Of a stretch of DNA of 64,000 nucleotides, positions 45,564 through 52,940 are shown piece after piece. The DNA comes from Acidimicrobiaceae bacterium (GTDB taxonomy: Bacteria; Actinomycetota; Acidimicrobiia; Acidimicrobiales; RAAP-2). The stretch spans positions 316,049 through 380,048 of the forward strand of contig PMOI01000004.1 of NCBI GenBank assembly GCA_003162475.1, written 5' to 3'. Position 1 is the first letter of the stretch. Every line of letters starts with the position of its first letter. The notes below the pieces were generated by a model that saw only the letters and a list, made by a program, of their open reading frames with translations, was not told where the DNA came from and did no database searches. Made by a program: the position numbers and the translations under genes.

Positions 45564-46019
45564 TGCTTTCCGCACTCCTCGGTGATTTTGTAACGTCTAC
45601 CACTGGCGACGCGATGAGTGAATAACAAAGTTATGGACTTGACATCGCGATCACGAACCTGACGCCGCAGTTGGCCTGCTGTTCACGTACTACGAAAAAC
45701 TGTCCTTCACACGACAGTAGTCGGGCCTCGGCCGCCCGTCTCATCACCAACAACAAAGAAGATTTCCCCCAAATCAATTGCTGAGATTCACGTAACGTTC
45801 CCTGACGATCTACTGGCTCCCGATCGCTGACGTCACGACTGTGAGCGTACGACGCGCAGCCGATTTGGTGTTTCTCATATTCACGAGAAGAGTCACAACG
45901 TGGCTCCGACACTTGAGCTTCACGGCCACCTTTGCATTCACAACTTGGCGATCGAAATGGCGTAGTTTGATTCGTTGGGGCTCAAACGAGTCTGGTCGCT
46001 CGGGTATTGGGGAGGTCTG
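45564..46019. other. Divergent intergenic region between the SGNH hydrolase and amt genes
   Basis: About 455 bases without a convincing gene. A short minus-strand frame at 45631-45912 has no domain-like features. Both promoters should lie here. A TTGACA hexamer at 45639 has no matching -10 at the normal distance. A GGGGAGGT ribosome site at 46009-46016 belongs to the amt gene. Confidence 0.5.
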
Positions 46020-47219
46020 ATGCACGTCAATGCCGGCGACACCGCGTGGATGCTCATGTCAACCGCGCTGGTCCTTTTCATGATGCCCGGCTTGGCTCTC
46101 TTCTACGGAGGGCTCGTCGGCAAGAAAAACGTACTCTCCGCCATGACGCAGTCGTTCGTGGCAATCGGCGTCATCTCGATTTTGTGGATCGTGGTGGGCT
46201 ATTCGATTGCCTTCGGGCCGGACCATACGGGCATCATCGGCGGGTTCCAGTTCTTCATGCTGCGAGGGGTGGGGACAACGCCCACGGCCTTTGCGCCAAC
46301 CATCCCCCCGCTGTTGTTCATGGCCTTTCAGATGATGTTCGCGGTCATCACGCCAGCCCTTATCGCCGGCGCGTTCGTCGGCCGTATGCACTTTCGGGGC
46401 TATCTGCTCTTCATCGGACTTTGGTCGCTCCTCGTGTACAGCCCCTTCGCCCACTGGGTGTGGGGAGGTGGGTTCTTAGGCGCGGGAGGTCTGCACGCCG
46501 TTGACTTCGCTGGCGGGTCGGTCGTCCACGAGTTGGCGGGCGCGTCAGCCCTGGCGACCGTGCTCTACTTGGGACGTCGGCGCCAATTCGAGCGACCGCA
46601 CAACGTGCCGCTCGTTCTACTCGGCGCGGGGATCTTGTGGTTCGGTTGGTTCGGCTTCAACGCCGGTAGCGCCGGCAGCGCTGGCACGGTCGCCGTCGCG
46701 GCGCTCGTCAATACCCAAATCGGCGCCTGCGCCGGGATTCTCGCGTGGATGACGATTGAGTGGACACACCGACGTAAACCTTCTGGCGTCGGTCTCGCCT
46801 CTGGTGCGGTCGCCGGTCTCGCCGCCATCACACCGGCTGCTGGCTACGTGCCGACCTGGGCCTCGCTCGTGATAGGTGGTGGTGCCGGACTGCTCTGTTA
46901 TCTGGCGGTGCGCCTTAAGGACCGACTGCACTACGACGACGCACTCGACGTGGTCGGTGTTCACATGGTGGGCGGCTTCATTGGTGTCGTCCTCACCGGG
47001 GTCTTCGCCTCGCTCGCCGTGAACGCCCTGGGCGTCTCCGGCGGGATGGTGCAGTTTGGGCGGCAGTCGGTGCTGGCACTTGCTGGCCTCGTCTTCCCCT
47101 TCGTCATGACCTGGGTCATACTGTGGATCACTGACAAGACGGTAGGACTTCGGGTGAGTGACGGCCATCAAGACGCTGGGCTCGACGCAAGCGATCACGC
47201 TGAAGTCGCGTACGAATAG
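46020..47219 (+). CDS. amt: Ammonium transporter (Amt family)
   Basis: The ATG at 46020 has a GGGGAGGT site and gives 399 residues; the frame is open to 45975. It has 11 predicted transmembrane helices and the family signatures. These are TAWMLMSTALVLFMMPGLALFYGGLV at the N-terminus, YSPFAHWVWGGGFL, the first pore histidine in DFAGGSVVHELAG and the second in VVGVHMVGGFIG. It conducts ammonium or ammonia across the cytoplasmic membrane as a trimer. No glnK-type gene follows, although amt-glnK pairs are common. The gene stands alone. Confidence 0.95.
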   Translation: MHVNAGDTAWMLMSTALVLFMMPGLALFYGGLVGKKNVLSAMTQSFVAIGVISILWIVVGYSIAFGPDHTGIIGGFQFFMLRGVGTTPTAFAPTIPPLLFMAFQMMFAVITPALIAGAFVGRMHFRGYLLFIGLWSLLVYSPFAHWVWGGGFLGAGGLHAVDFAGGSVVHELAGASALATVLYLGRRRQFERPHNVPLVLLGAGILWFGWFGFNAGSAGSAGTVAVAALVNTQIGACAGILAWMTIEWTHRRKPSGVGLASGAVAGLAAITPAAGYVPTWASLVIGGGAGLLCYLAVRLKDRLHYDDALDVVGVHMVGGFIGVVLTGVFASLAVNALGVSGGMVQFGRQSVLALAGLVFPFVMTWVILWITDKTVGLRVSDGHQDAGLDASDHAEVAYE

Positions 47220-47339
47220 CGTCGGGGTCTCATAGGTCGTGCTGGCCAATTACAGGCGAACTTTCTCCGGTGAAGTCACGGCGGTCAGCCGATGAGATGG
47301 CGCCAATGCGAACAAAAATGAATTGGAACGCCAGCAGTT

Positions 47340-47912
47340 CTAGGGTTTACGTCCCATGAGTGCGGCGAGCCTGGCGTACGGCGGTGCGGAGTCGGGTTCG
47401 ACCACGACGAAAGAGAAGGGCTCGCCTTCGGCGTTGCGCGATGACTCCGGCACGATGGCTCCCGCATATGTCAAAACCGTCTCGGCAAGGGAGTCATCAA
47501 GAGATTCGACCTGACCTGTTGCTTGGGCGAGGTCCCACGTGTGCAAAACGACTTCCATCAACTGGACGCGTGCGGCCATTTCGGCAGGAAGCGTGGCAAA
47601 TGGAAAAACCATTTCACGCTCGAAGACGCCGGGCTCTTCCCACGCGGCGAGAACGGACTTCTTCGCGGCGTCAAAAGTTGACACAATGTCACCACTCGTA
47701 AAATCAGGGACGTCAGTCATCTCGGGCATACTCTCACCTCGAGTGACCAAGCCAAACATCGTTGTACTGCCGACCATGTGGTTCGACAGATCTTTGACGT
47801 TCCATTTCGCACACGGCGTGGTCTCACTTAACTGGGAGGGGGTGACTCCGGAAAGAACGCTCTGTGCTTGATCCAGAGCCTGTCCCAGGTCACTCACTGA
47901 CTGATTCGGCAC
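47340..47912 (-). CDS. TIGR03086-type metal-binding protein (DinB/mycothiol-dependent maleylpyruvate isomerase-like)
   Basis: A 190-residue four-helix-bundle protein. TPCAKWNVKDLSNHMVG, with the first metal-site His, and VVLHTWDLAQATGQ, with the second His and Asp, are the diagnostic segments of the actinobacterial TIGR03086/MDMPI family. Some relatives are mycothiol S-transferases, but most are uncharacterised. GTG at 47912 follows GGAGGG. An inverted repeat lies just upstream (47923-47947). It is a single gene after the amt gene in convergent orientation. The function is open. Confidence 0.8.
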   Translation of the reverse strand: MPNQSVSDLGQALDQAQSVLSGVTPSQLSETTPCAKWNVKDLSNHMVGSTTMFGLVTRGESMPEMTDVPDFTSGDIVSTFDAAKKSVLAAWEEPGVFEREMVFPFATLPAEMAARVQLMEVVLHTWDLAQATGQVESLDDSLAETVLTYAGAIVPESSRNAEGEPFSFVVVEPDSAPPYARLAALMGRKP

Positions 47913-47922
47913 GATCCCTCCT

Positions 47923-47947
47923 TAGATTGAACCCTTGCCTCAATCTA
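47923..47947 (-). promoter_or_regulatory. Inverted repeat at the promoter of the TIGR03086 gene
   Basis: TAGATTGA (47923-47930) and TCAATCTA (47940-47947) are exact reverse complements separated by nine bases, just upstream of the ribosome site. On the minus strand the outer arm overlaps TATAGAT, a -10-like element. It could be an operator or an RNA hairpin in the leader. Confidence 0.4.
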
Positions 47948-48076
47948 TATCGTGACGGCGTTTAGGGCTGACGCGAAGATAGTGCTCCGTTGGGCTGCGC
48001 CGCTCGACCGGAGGTGACCTTGCGTGAACAGAAAGTGGGGACTAGGGCTCTGACCGGTGCCGACGCTTGAAAAGCG

Positions 48077-49312
48077 TCAGGCCAGTCGCACGTCGAGACA
48101 TGCTTCGGCGCGTGTGAGGGCCGCTTCGACAACTTGCGGTGTCGCTCCGCGGGCGAAGATGAACCCCAGGTAGCGGTCTCCTTCCGGTAGGGGCACCACT
48201 GGACGGCCTGAAGCGATACTGATCTCGAGGCCAACCACTCCCTTCACTGCCAGAGCACGCTCCTGGCCCGCCACGTGATCGAGTACTCCTGCTGCGCGGA
48301 TTGGAAGCATCATCACACCCGACGCCTGTGCCTCCCGAGTGAGGCCGTCGAGCCCCATACGAAGAGCATGTCGAATGATCACCTCTTCGAGGCTCACCCC
48401 CGCCCCGAATCGCAGAGCTCGCGCGCACAAGCCCCCGATGGACCGGGCTGCAATTTCGAGGACGGTCACGACGCCACCTGAGCCGATTCGCAGTTCTACG
48501 TGGACCGGGCCCTCACACAACCCCAAAGCGGCAGCAGCTTGAGAGGCGATGGTCTCGATCTCGGCGACGACTGCCAGAGGCTGGCGTGACGGCGTAACGT
48601 AGATCGTTTCTTCGAAGAAGGGGCCGTCCAGGGGATCGGGTTTGTCGAACACCGCTAGTACTTCGAAATATCCCGACGTGAGCAGACCTTCTACAGCGAC
48701 CTCGTCTCCCGGTACAAAGCGCTCAACGAGGAGGGGCTCGGGACAGTTCGCCAGTATGGCACGAATGCGGACGTCGGCCGCGCCGGCTTCGGCGGCGTCG
48801 TTCACCCGGATGACGCCCTGACTGGCCGATCGCGACACCGGCTTAACGACGCAGGGGTAGCCGATCTGCGCGGCGGCCGCGACAACATCCCCGCCAGAAG
48901 GGACAATCCGGTACGCCGGCTGGGGCAGCGATGCGGCCGCCAAGAGTTCGCGCATTATGGACTTGTCCCGGGTTGCGGCGACCGCGTCGCGAGGATTGTG
49001 GCGGAGCCCTAAATGTGTGGCCGCAGCAGACGCGATCACGACGCCCTGGTCGTCTACCGCTAACACTGCGTCAAGCGGTGTTCGACGATGCAGGGCCGCG
49101 ATAACGCTGACCGCAGCGTCGACATCGGTTAGGGGGACCACAACTGCTCGGTCACCCATGGAGCGGGATAGGGCCTGGCGATGTTCGGATCCGACAACCA
49201 CGTCGACTCCGAGACGAGCGGCGGCGTCAAGAAACTCCGTGGCCCGGTAAGTAGCGGTAGGTAGCAGTAATAAAATCTGAGGCACCCCTTTATGATGGCC
49301 GCAGTTCACCAA
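48077..49312 (-). CDS. ATP-grasp carboxylate-amine ligase-like protein
   Basis: A protein of up to 411 residues with an N-terminal preATP-grasp domain (ILLLLPTATYRATEFLDAAARLGVDVVVGSEH) and an ATP-grasp fold: RDKSIMRELLAAASLPQPAY, PCVVKPVSRSASQGVIRV, LLVERFVPGDEVAVEG and the metal-binding VLEIAARSIGG. Relatives (BacD, PurK-like, L-amino acid ligases) join a carboxylate to an amine via acyl phosphate. The start is uncertain: TTG at 49312, GTG at 49309 or GTG at 49285, none with a good ribosome site. The divergent NifU-like gene begins 17-45 bases away, so the two promoters must overlap or be leaderless. The product is unknown. Confidence 0.8.
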   Translation of the reverse strand: MVNCGHHKGVPQILLLLPTATYRATEFLDAAARLGVDVVVGSEHRQALSRSMGDRAVVVPLTDVDAAVSVIAALHRRTPLDAVLAVDDQGVVIASAAATHLGLRHNPRDAVAATRDKSIMRELLAAASLPQPAYRIVPSGGDVVAAAAQIGYPCVVKPVSRSASQGVIRVNDAAEAGAADVRIRAILANCPEPLLVERFVPGDEVAVEGLLTSGYFEVLAVFDKPDPLDGPFFEETIYVTPSRQPLAVVAEIETIASQAAAALGLCEGPVHVELRIGSGGVVTVLEIAARSIGGLCARALRFGAGVSLEEVIIRHALRMGLDGLTREAQASGVMMLPIRAAGVLDHVAGQERALAVKGVVGLEISIASGRPVVPLPEGDRYLGFIFARGATPQVVEAALTRAEACLDVRLA

Positions 49313-49329
49313 GGTCGAGATGAGGCACG

Positions 49330-49986
49330 ATTATTCACATCGATCCCGATAAGCCAGCCGTCCTGCACGCGACTGACGCGGTTCTGGAAATGGTGCTGGA
49401 ATTGCGCTCCCACGAGGACGGTGGCGAGTCACTGGCCCTCTGGATCGAGGTCGCCGGTTCAAGCGAGGGCGCCTACACCTACGGCATTTACTTCCAGGCG
49501 GTTGGCGACGCCAGACCCGATGACTGGACCACCGAACGTAGCGGCCTCACAATCGTGGTTCCAGCGGACAGCATCGACAAGATTCAGGGCTCAGTCTTCG
49601 ACGTCAATTCCGATTCTGACCAAGGTGGAATGGTCATCGAGAACCCGAACCGCCCGCCCCACCCCGTCGGCACAAGCCCTCGAATGGCCGCTCCGCCGGC
49701 GGACCTGAGCGGTGATGTGGCGCAACGGGTCCTGCAGGTCCTCGAGCAACAGATCAACCCGAGCATTGCGGCGCATGGCGGTCGAGCCGATCTAGTCGCT
49801 GTCGAGGATGATGCCGCCTATCTTCGCTTGAGTGGTGGATGCGCAGGCTGCGGCATGGCGGCTGTGACATTGAGCCAAGGGATCGAAGTGGCCATCCGAG
49901 AGTCAGTCACCGAAATCAATAGGGTCATCGATGTCACTGATCACGCCGCCGGTACCAATCCCTACTACGAGGCGGCCAAGAAGTAA
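49330..49986 (+). CDS. Fe-S cluster protein with IscA-like and NifU C-terminal domains (NfuA-like)
   Basis: The protein has an A-type (HesB/IscA-like) N-terminal domain that appears to have lost its cysteines, and a NifU C-terminal domain with the cluster-binding CAGC in LRLSGGCAGCGMAAVTLSQGIE. It should carry or transfer a [4Fe-4S] cluster in the cytosol. The first ATG is at 49390, but the frame is open upstream and reads IIHIDPDKPAVLHATDAVLE, which continues the domain. There is no ATG, GTG or TTG in this part. An ATT at 49330, four bases after GAGG, is the likely start, giving 218 residues. A TATGAT -10-like element lies at 49291. If ATT is not used, the 198-residue form from 49390 remains. 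Confidence 0.8.
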   Translation: MIHIDPDKPAVLHATDAVLEMVLELRSHEDGGESLALWIEVAGSSEGAYTYGIYFQAVGDARPDDWTTERSGLTIVVPADSIDKIQGSVFDVNSDSDQGGMVIENPNRPPHPVGTSPRMAAPPADLSGDVAQRVLQVLEQQINPSIAAHGGRADLVAVEDDAAYLRLSGGCAGCGMAAVTLSQGIEVAIRESVTEINRVIDVTDHAAGTNPYYEAAKK

Positions 49987-50523
49987 TCGGTACGACTGCT
50001 CATCTTGCGGCTTTGATGTGAATCGCTCCGGCAGAGCTGGAGATTATGAATCTCCGAGAGAATGACTTTGAAATTAATTGTCGCATTGGGTGAGTAGCGT
50101 TACGAACTGATCTGATTGAATCGTTGCGCCGACACTCGTTCAGCATCGCGCGGCTTTGATTCAACTGGCCTTGTACTTCGGTTCCGTGGTGGGACAATGC
50201 GTGGGTTTTCTTGGCAATTGTTGTTCGCCAACGTCCTTGGTATTACTGGTGGGGCGCCTAGATCTCGATCCCGGCACCTTGGGATTAAAAGAAACTTGCA
50301 AAGCGTGGCGTGGTGTCGGTTTCGTTGCCTACGTCGTTTGATCTCGAGGAATTGTGTCGTCGAGTGTCGGTCTGGTCTCGTGGTGTCGGAGAAATATGAG
50401 GCCTATTTTGAGGCCCGTTCGGACCTATCGGTGCTCCACCGTCCACGCGAATTCTGTTTCGGAGCGTCGATGCACCCGACAGCAGAACGGGTCATGAAAG
50501 GCTCGGATCGATGTAACGCGGTG
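49987..50523. other. Gene-poor region with hairpin and decayed repeat
   Basis: About 540 bases between the NfuA-like gene and the end of malic enzyme. A perfect GGAGATT/AATCTCC hairpin at about 50040-50056 may help terminate the NfuA-like transcript. From 50262 to 50420 lies repeat copy R2. A 319-codon plus-strand frame from 50116 runs antisense through malic enzyme and I do not regard it as a gene. Confidence 0.55.
50262..50420 (+). repeat. Dispersed degenerate repeat, copy R2
   Basis: It aligns over about 150 bases with copy R1 at 17040-17190: CTTGGGATTAAA, then AAAGCG, then AGTGTCGGTCTGG 85 bases later, then ATATGAGGCC. Its left edge (50263-50287) matches copy R3 at 52916-52940 in 24 of 25 bases. 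It contains no intact gene. This looks like the conserved end of a mobile element or integrase gene that decayed in place. Confidence 0.6.
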
Positions 50524-51906
50524 CTACGGAGAACGAAGAACGCCCTCGACGGCGGCGGCCACGGCGGTAACGACGTTCGCGTTAAACACCGTGGGCACGA
50601 TGTAGTCCGGCGAAAGTTCCGTTGCTTTCACCACGTCGGCGATGGCCCGGCCGGCAGCGATTTCGACTTCCTCGGTGATGCGCTGCGCACCGACGTCGAG
50701 CAGTCCTCTAAAGATGCCGGGAAAGGCGAGGACGTTGTTTATCTGATTCGGCTCGTCGCTTCTGCCGGTAGCGACGATTGCCGCGTAACGTCGGGCCACG
50801 ACGGGGTCAACTTCGGGCTCGGGGTTCGCCAAGGCAAACACGATGGAGTCCTTCGCCATGAGTTTCAGGTGCTCTTCAGTGACGAGCTTCGGTCCAGAGA
50901 CGCCGATGAGCACGTCCGCACCGGTCATGGCGTCGGCGAGACTGCCCGATCTCTTCTGCGCGTTCGTGTTCGCGGCCAACCAACGACGCGGTTCGTCGAG
51001 TCGAGCATCATCTTCTCGGAGGATCCCATTGCGATTGACGCCGATGATGTCACCGACGCCTTCGGCCAAAAGTAGTTTGCTGATCGCCACACCGGCGGCA
51101 CCAACGCCGAGCACGACAACGCGGATGTCCTTCATCTGTTTTCCGACAACGCGAAGAGCGTTGAGGAGCGCGGCGTAGACCACGGTCGACGTTCCGTGCT
51201 GATCGTCGTGAAAGACCGGGATGTCCAAGAGCTCACGCAGTCGTGACTCGATCTCGAAGCACCGCGGTGCAGAGATGTCTTCTAAGTTGATTGCTCCATA
51301 GACGGGAGCGATGCACTCCACAATGCGCACGATCTCATCGACGTCCTGTGTGGCCAAGCACACTGGCCACGCGTCGATACCCGCGAAGCGCTTGAACAAA
51401 AGAGCCTTACCTTCCATGACAGGTAGCGCAGCCGCGGGGCCAATATTGCCAAGTCCAAGAACCGCGGAGCCGTCCGTGACGACGGCGACGGCGTTTCGTT
51501 TGATCGTGAGGTTTCTCGCCAACGTCGGATCTTTGGCGATGGCCATGGAGATGCGCGCAACGCCCGGCGTGTAGGCCATTGAGAGATCGTCACGCGTCTT
51601 CAGTGAGACCTTTGGCTCGACCGAGATGACGCCGCCAAGGTGAAGTAGGAACGTGCGGTCGCTGATCGCTTGGACGCTTGCGCCCTGCACTGCGGCGACC
51701 GCGGCCTTCAGCAGTTCCGCGTGCCCGTCGTCAACGGCGTTGCAGGTTATGTCGACGACCATGTGATTTCCGTCGGGCTCGACGACATCAAGCGCCGTCA
51801 CCGCACCGCCGGCGTCGCTCACCGCGGTTGCCACCGAACCCAGCAGCGACGCGTTGTCCATCGCGACCCTCATCGTCACCGAATAGGAGGCACTGGGGAT
51901 ACTCAT
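50524..51906 (-). CDS. NAD(P)-dependent malic enzyme with N-terminal ACT domain
   Basis: A 460-residue fusion. Residues 1-88 look like an ACT domain (YSVTMRVAMDNASLLGSVATAVSDAGGAVTALDVVEPDG), which usually binds an amino acid. Residues 95-458 are a short-form bacterial malic enzyme: MAYTPGVARI, the catalytic Lys in MEGKALLFKRFAGID, metal-binding INLEDISAPRCFEIE and FHDDQHGTSTVV, the Rossmann motif VVLGVGAAGVA and LANPEPEV. It decarboxylates malate to pyruvate with NAD(P)+. The fused ACT domain suggests allosteric control. It stands alone on the minus strand. Confidence 0.92.
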   Translation of the reverse strand: MSIPSASYSVTMRVAMDNASLLGSVATAVSDAGGAVTALDVVEPDGNHMVVDITCNAVDDGHAELLKAAVAAVQGASVQAISDRTFLLHLGGVISVEPKVSLKTRDDLSMAYTPGVARISMAIAKDPTLARNLTIKRNAVAVVTDGSAVLGLGNIGPAAALPVMEGKALLFKRFAGIDAWPVCLATQDVDEIVRIVECIAPVYGAINLEDISAPRCFEIESRLRELLDIPVFHDDQHGTSTVVYAALLNALRVVGKQMKDIRVVVLGVGAAGVAISKLLLAEGVGDIIGVNRNGILREDDARLDEPRRWLAANTNAQKRSGSLADAMTGADVLIGVSGPKLVTEEHLKLMAKDSIVFALANPEPEVDPVVARRYAAIVATGRSDEPNQINNVLAFPGIFRGLLDVGAQRITEEVEIAAGRAIADVVKATELSPDYIVPTVFNANVVTAVAAAVEGVLRSP

Positions 51907-52249
51907 CGTTGCGACGACTCCTTATAGAGATCACGAGTGGAGTGTCGAGTCACTAATGACGACGGTGGACTTTCAAACTCGTAGCTGGACTCTTTTTCAA
52001 TGTTACAGGTGCACACTTGACGTCAGAAAGAGAAGAAGTGAAACGACCTATTTGTTCGTCGCGATTGGTGAAGGCGGTTTCAGGGGGTGGGCGAGAGCTC
52101 GGCGAGCTTATCCAAGCGCCACGTATAGCCAAGGTTCTCGCGCGATCGTCCGTTGAGGCTTCACCGAATTCTTAGAACGTCTTCTTCTGACTAAAGGGAA
52201 CTTTGAGATCGTTGTTGTGAGCCGAACTGGTCGAGATCACGGTCCGGCA
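51907..52249. other. Intergenic region without a recognisable gene
   Basis: About 340 bases upstream of malic enzyme and downstream of the SRPBCC-like gene. The malic enzyme promoter must lie here. No RNA gene, repeat or strong hairpin is apparent. Confidence 0.5.
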
Positions 52250-52771
52250 CTAAGGCGCTCCAGGAGCCGTCGGGCCGCTCTCGCCTGCTTCGAGGCTCGT
52301 CGCCACCCGCGCGAGGAACGAGCGCACCGTCGATTGTGCTACTCGGTTCAACAGAGCGCGGTCGAGAGCAAGACCAACGTCGCCAAACGGGGGTAAGTAG
52401 GTGGCGGCGAGCGTGAGGCGGCAACTCTGCGAACTGAGCGGGGCTAACTCAAGGTCACCATTGAGCACCGGAAACCAGCCCGCTAGACCGGTCGCCCTCC
52501 AGACGAGCGGCACCACACGGGCTTCCTCTCGTTCACGTGTCGGCCCAACAGTCACTTCGACCTCTCGGGTCATGCGCCCACCGGCCCAGGCCGGACCAAT
52601 CTGCAGGCGCAACGCCTCGCCATCATCCTCTGCCGCGCTCGCCAAGTCGGACAGCCACTTTTCGGCGCGGGCAAATCGCTCTCGAATGGTCGCGAGCGGC
52701 AGCGGGACGTCGATAAAGTCCAGGATGAAAATGACGCCTCGCCGTTCGACAGCCCCCGTTCGCGCACCCAT
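52250..52771 (-). CDS. Hypothetical protein, possible SRPBCC/polyketide-cyclase-like fold
   Basis: From the ATG at 52771 the protein has 173 residues. The frame stays open to 52948, but that extension is simply the antisense of repeat R3 and the neighbouring spacer. The sequence has a strand-helix-strand pattern (VIFILDFIDVPLPLATIRERF... VTVGPTREREEARVVPLVWRATGLAGWFPVLNGDLELAPLSSQSCRLTLAATYLPPFG) that fits a START/SRPBCC-type lipid- or ligand-binding fold. I see no catalytic motif. The gene is alone, between malic enzyme and the oxidoreductase. Confidence 0.6.
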   Translation of the reverse strand: MGARTGAVERRGVIFILDFIDVPLPLATIRERFARAEKWLSDLASAAEDDGEALRLQIGPAWAGGRMTREVEVTVGPTREREEARVVPLVWRATGLAGWFPVLNGDLELAPLSSQSCRLTLAATYLPPFGDVGLALDRALLNRVAQSTVRSFLARVATSLEAGESGPTAPGAP

Positions 52772-52899
52772 GAATCTGAGGGTAGAGGCCGTGGTGGAAG
52801 CGGCGATAGAGACGAAGGTCCTTTCCTCAGCGCACCTAATTAATGTCCGTGACCCGGGGATAATGGTTGGGCATCTAGCGCGAATGACTCCCAAACTCC

Positions 52900-52940
52900 T
52901 GGTAAGCCACCTGGGTCTCGATCCCGACACCTTGGGATTA
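52900..52940 (+). repeat. Dispersed degenerate repeat, partial copy R3
   Basis: A 25-base block at 52916-52940 (ending CACCTTGGGATTA) matches R2 in 24 positions, and the 16 bases before it are also similar. The match stops inside the last codon of the oxidoreductase gene, whose TAA stop (minus strand, 52938-52940) is formed by the repeat edge. An insertion or recombination event may have ended exactly there. Confidence 0.5.

Noticed and set aside
50116..51075. Plus-strand open frame of 319 codons through repeat R2 and malic enzyme
   Set aside because: It is antisense to the malic enzyme C-terminus and begins in decayed repeat DNA.
52900..52940. A tRNA 3' end or att site, because GGGATCGAGACCC on the minus strand resembles a T-arm
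   Set aside because: No matching acceptor stem, anticodon arm or D-arm can be folded around it.
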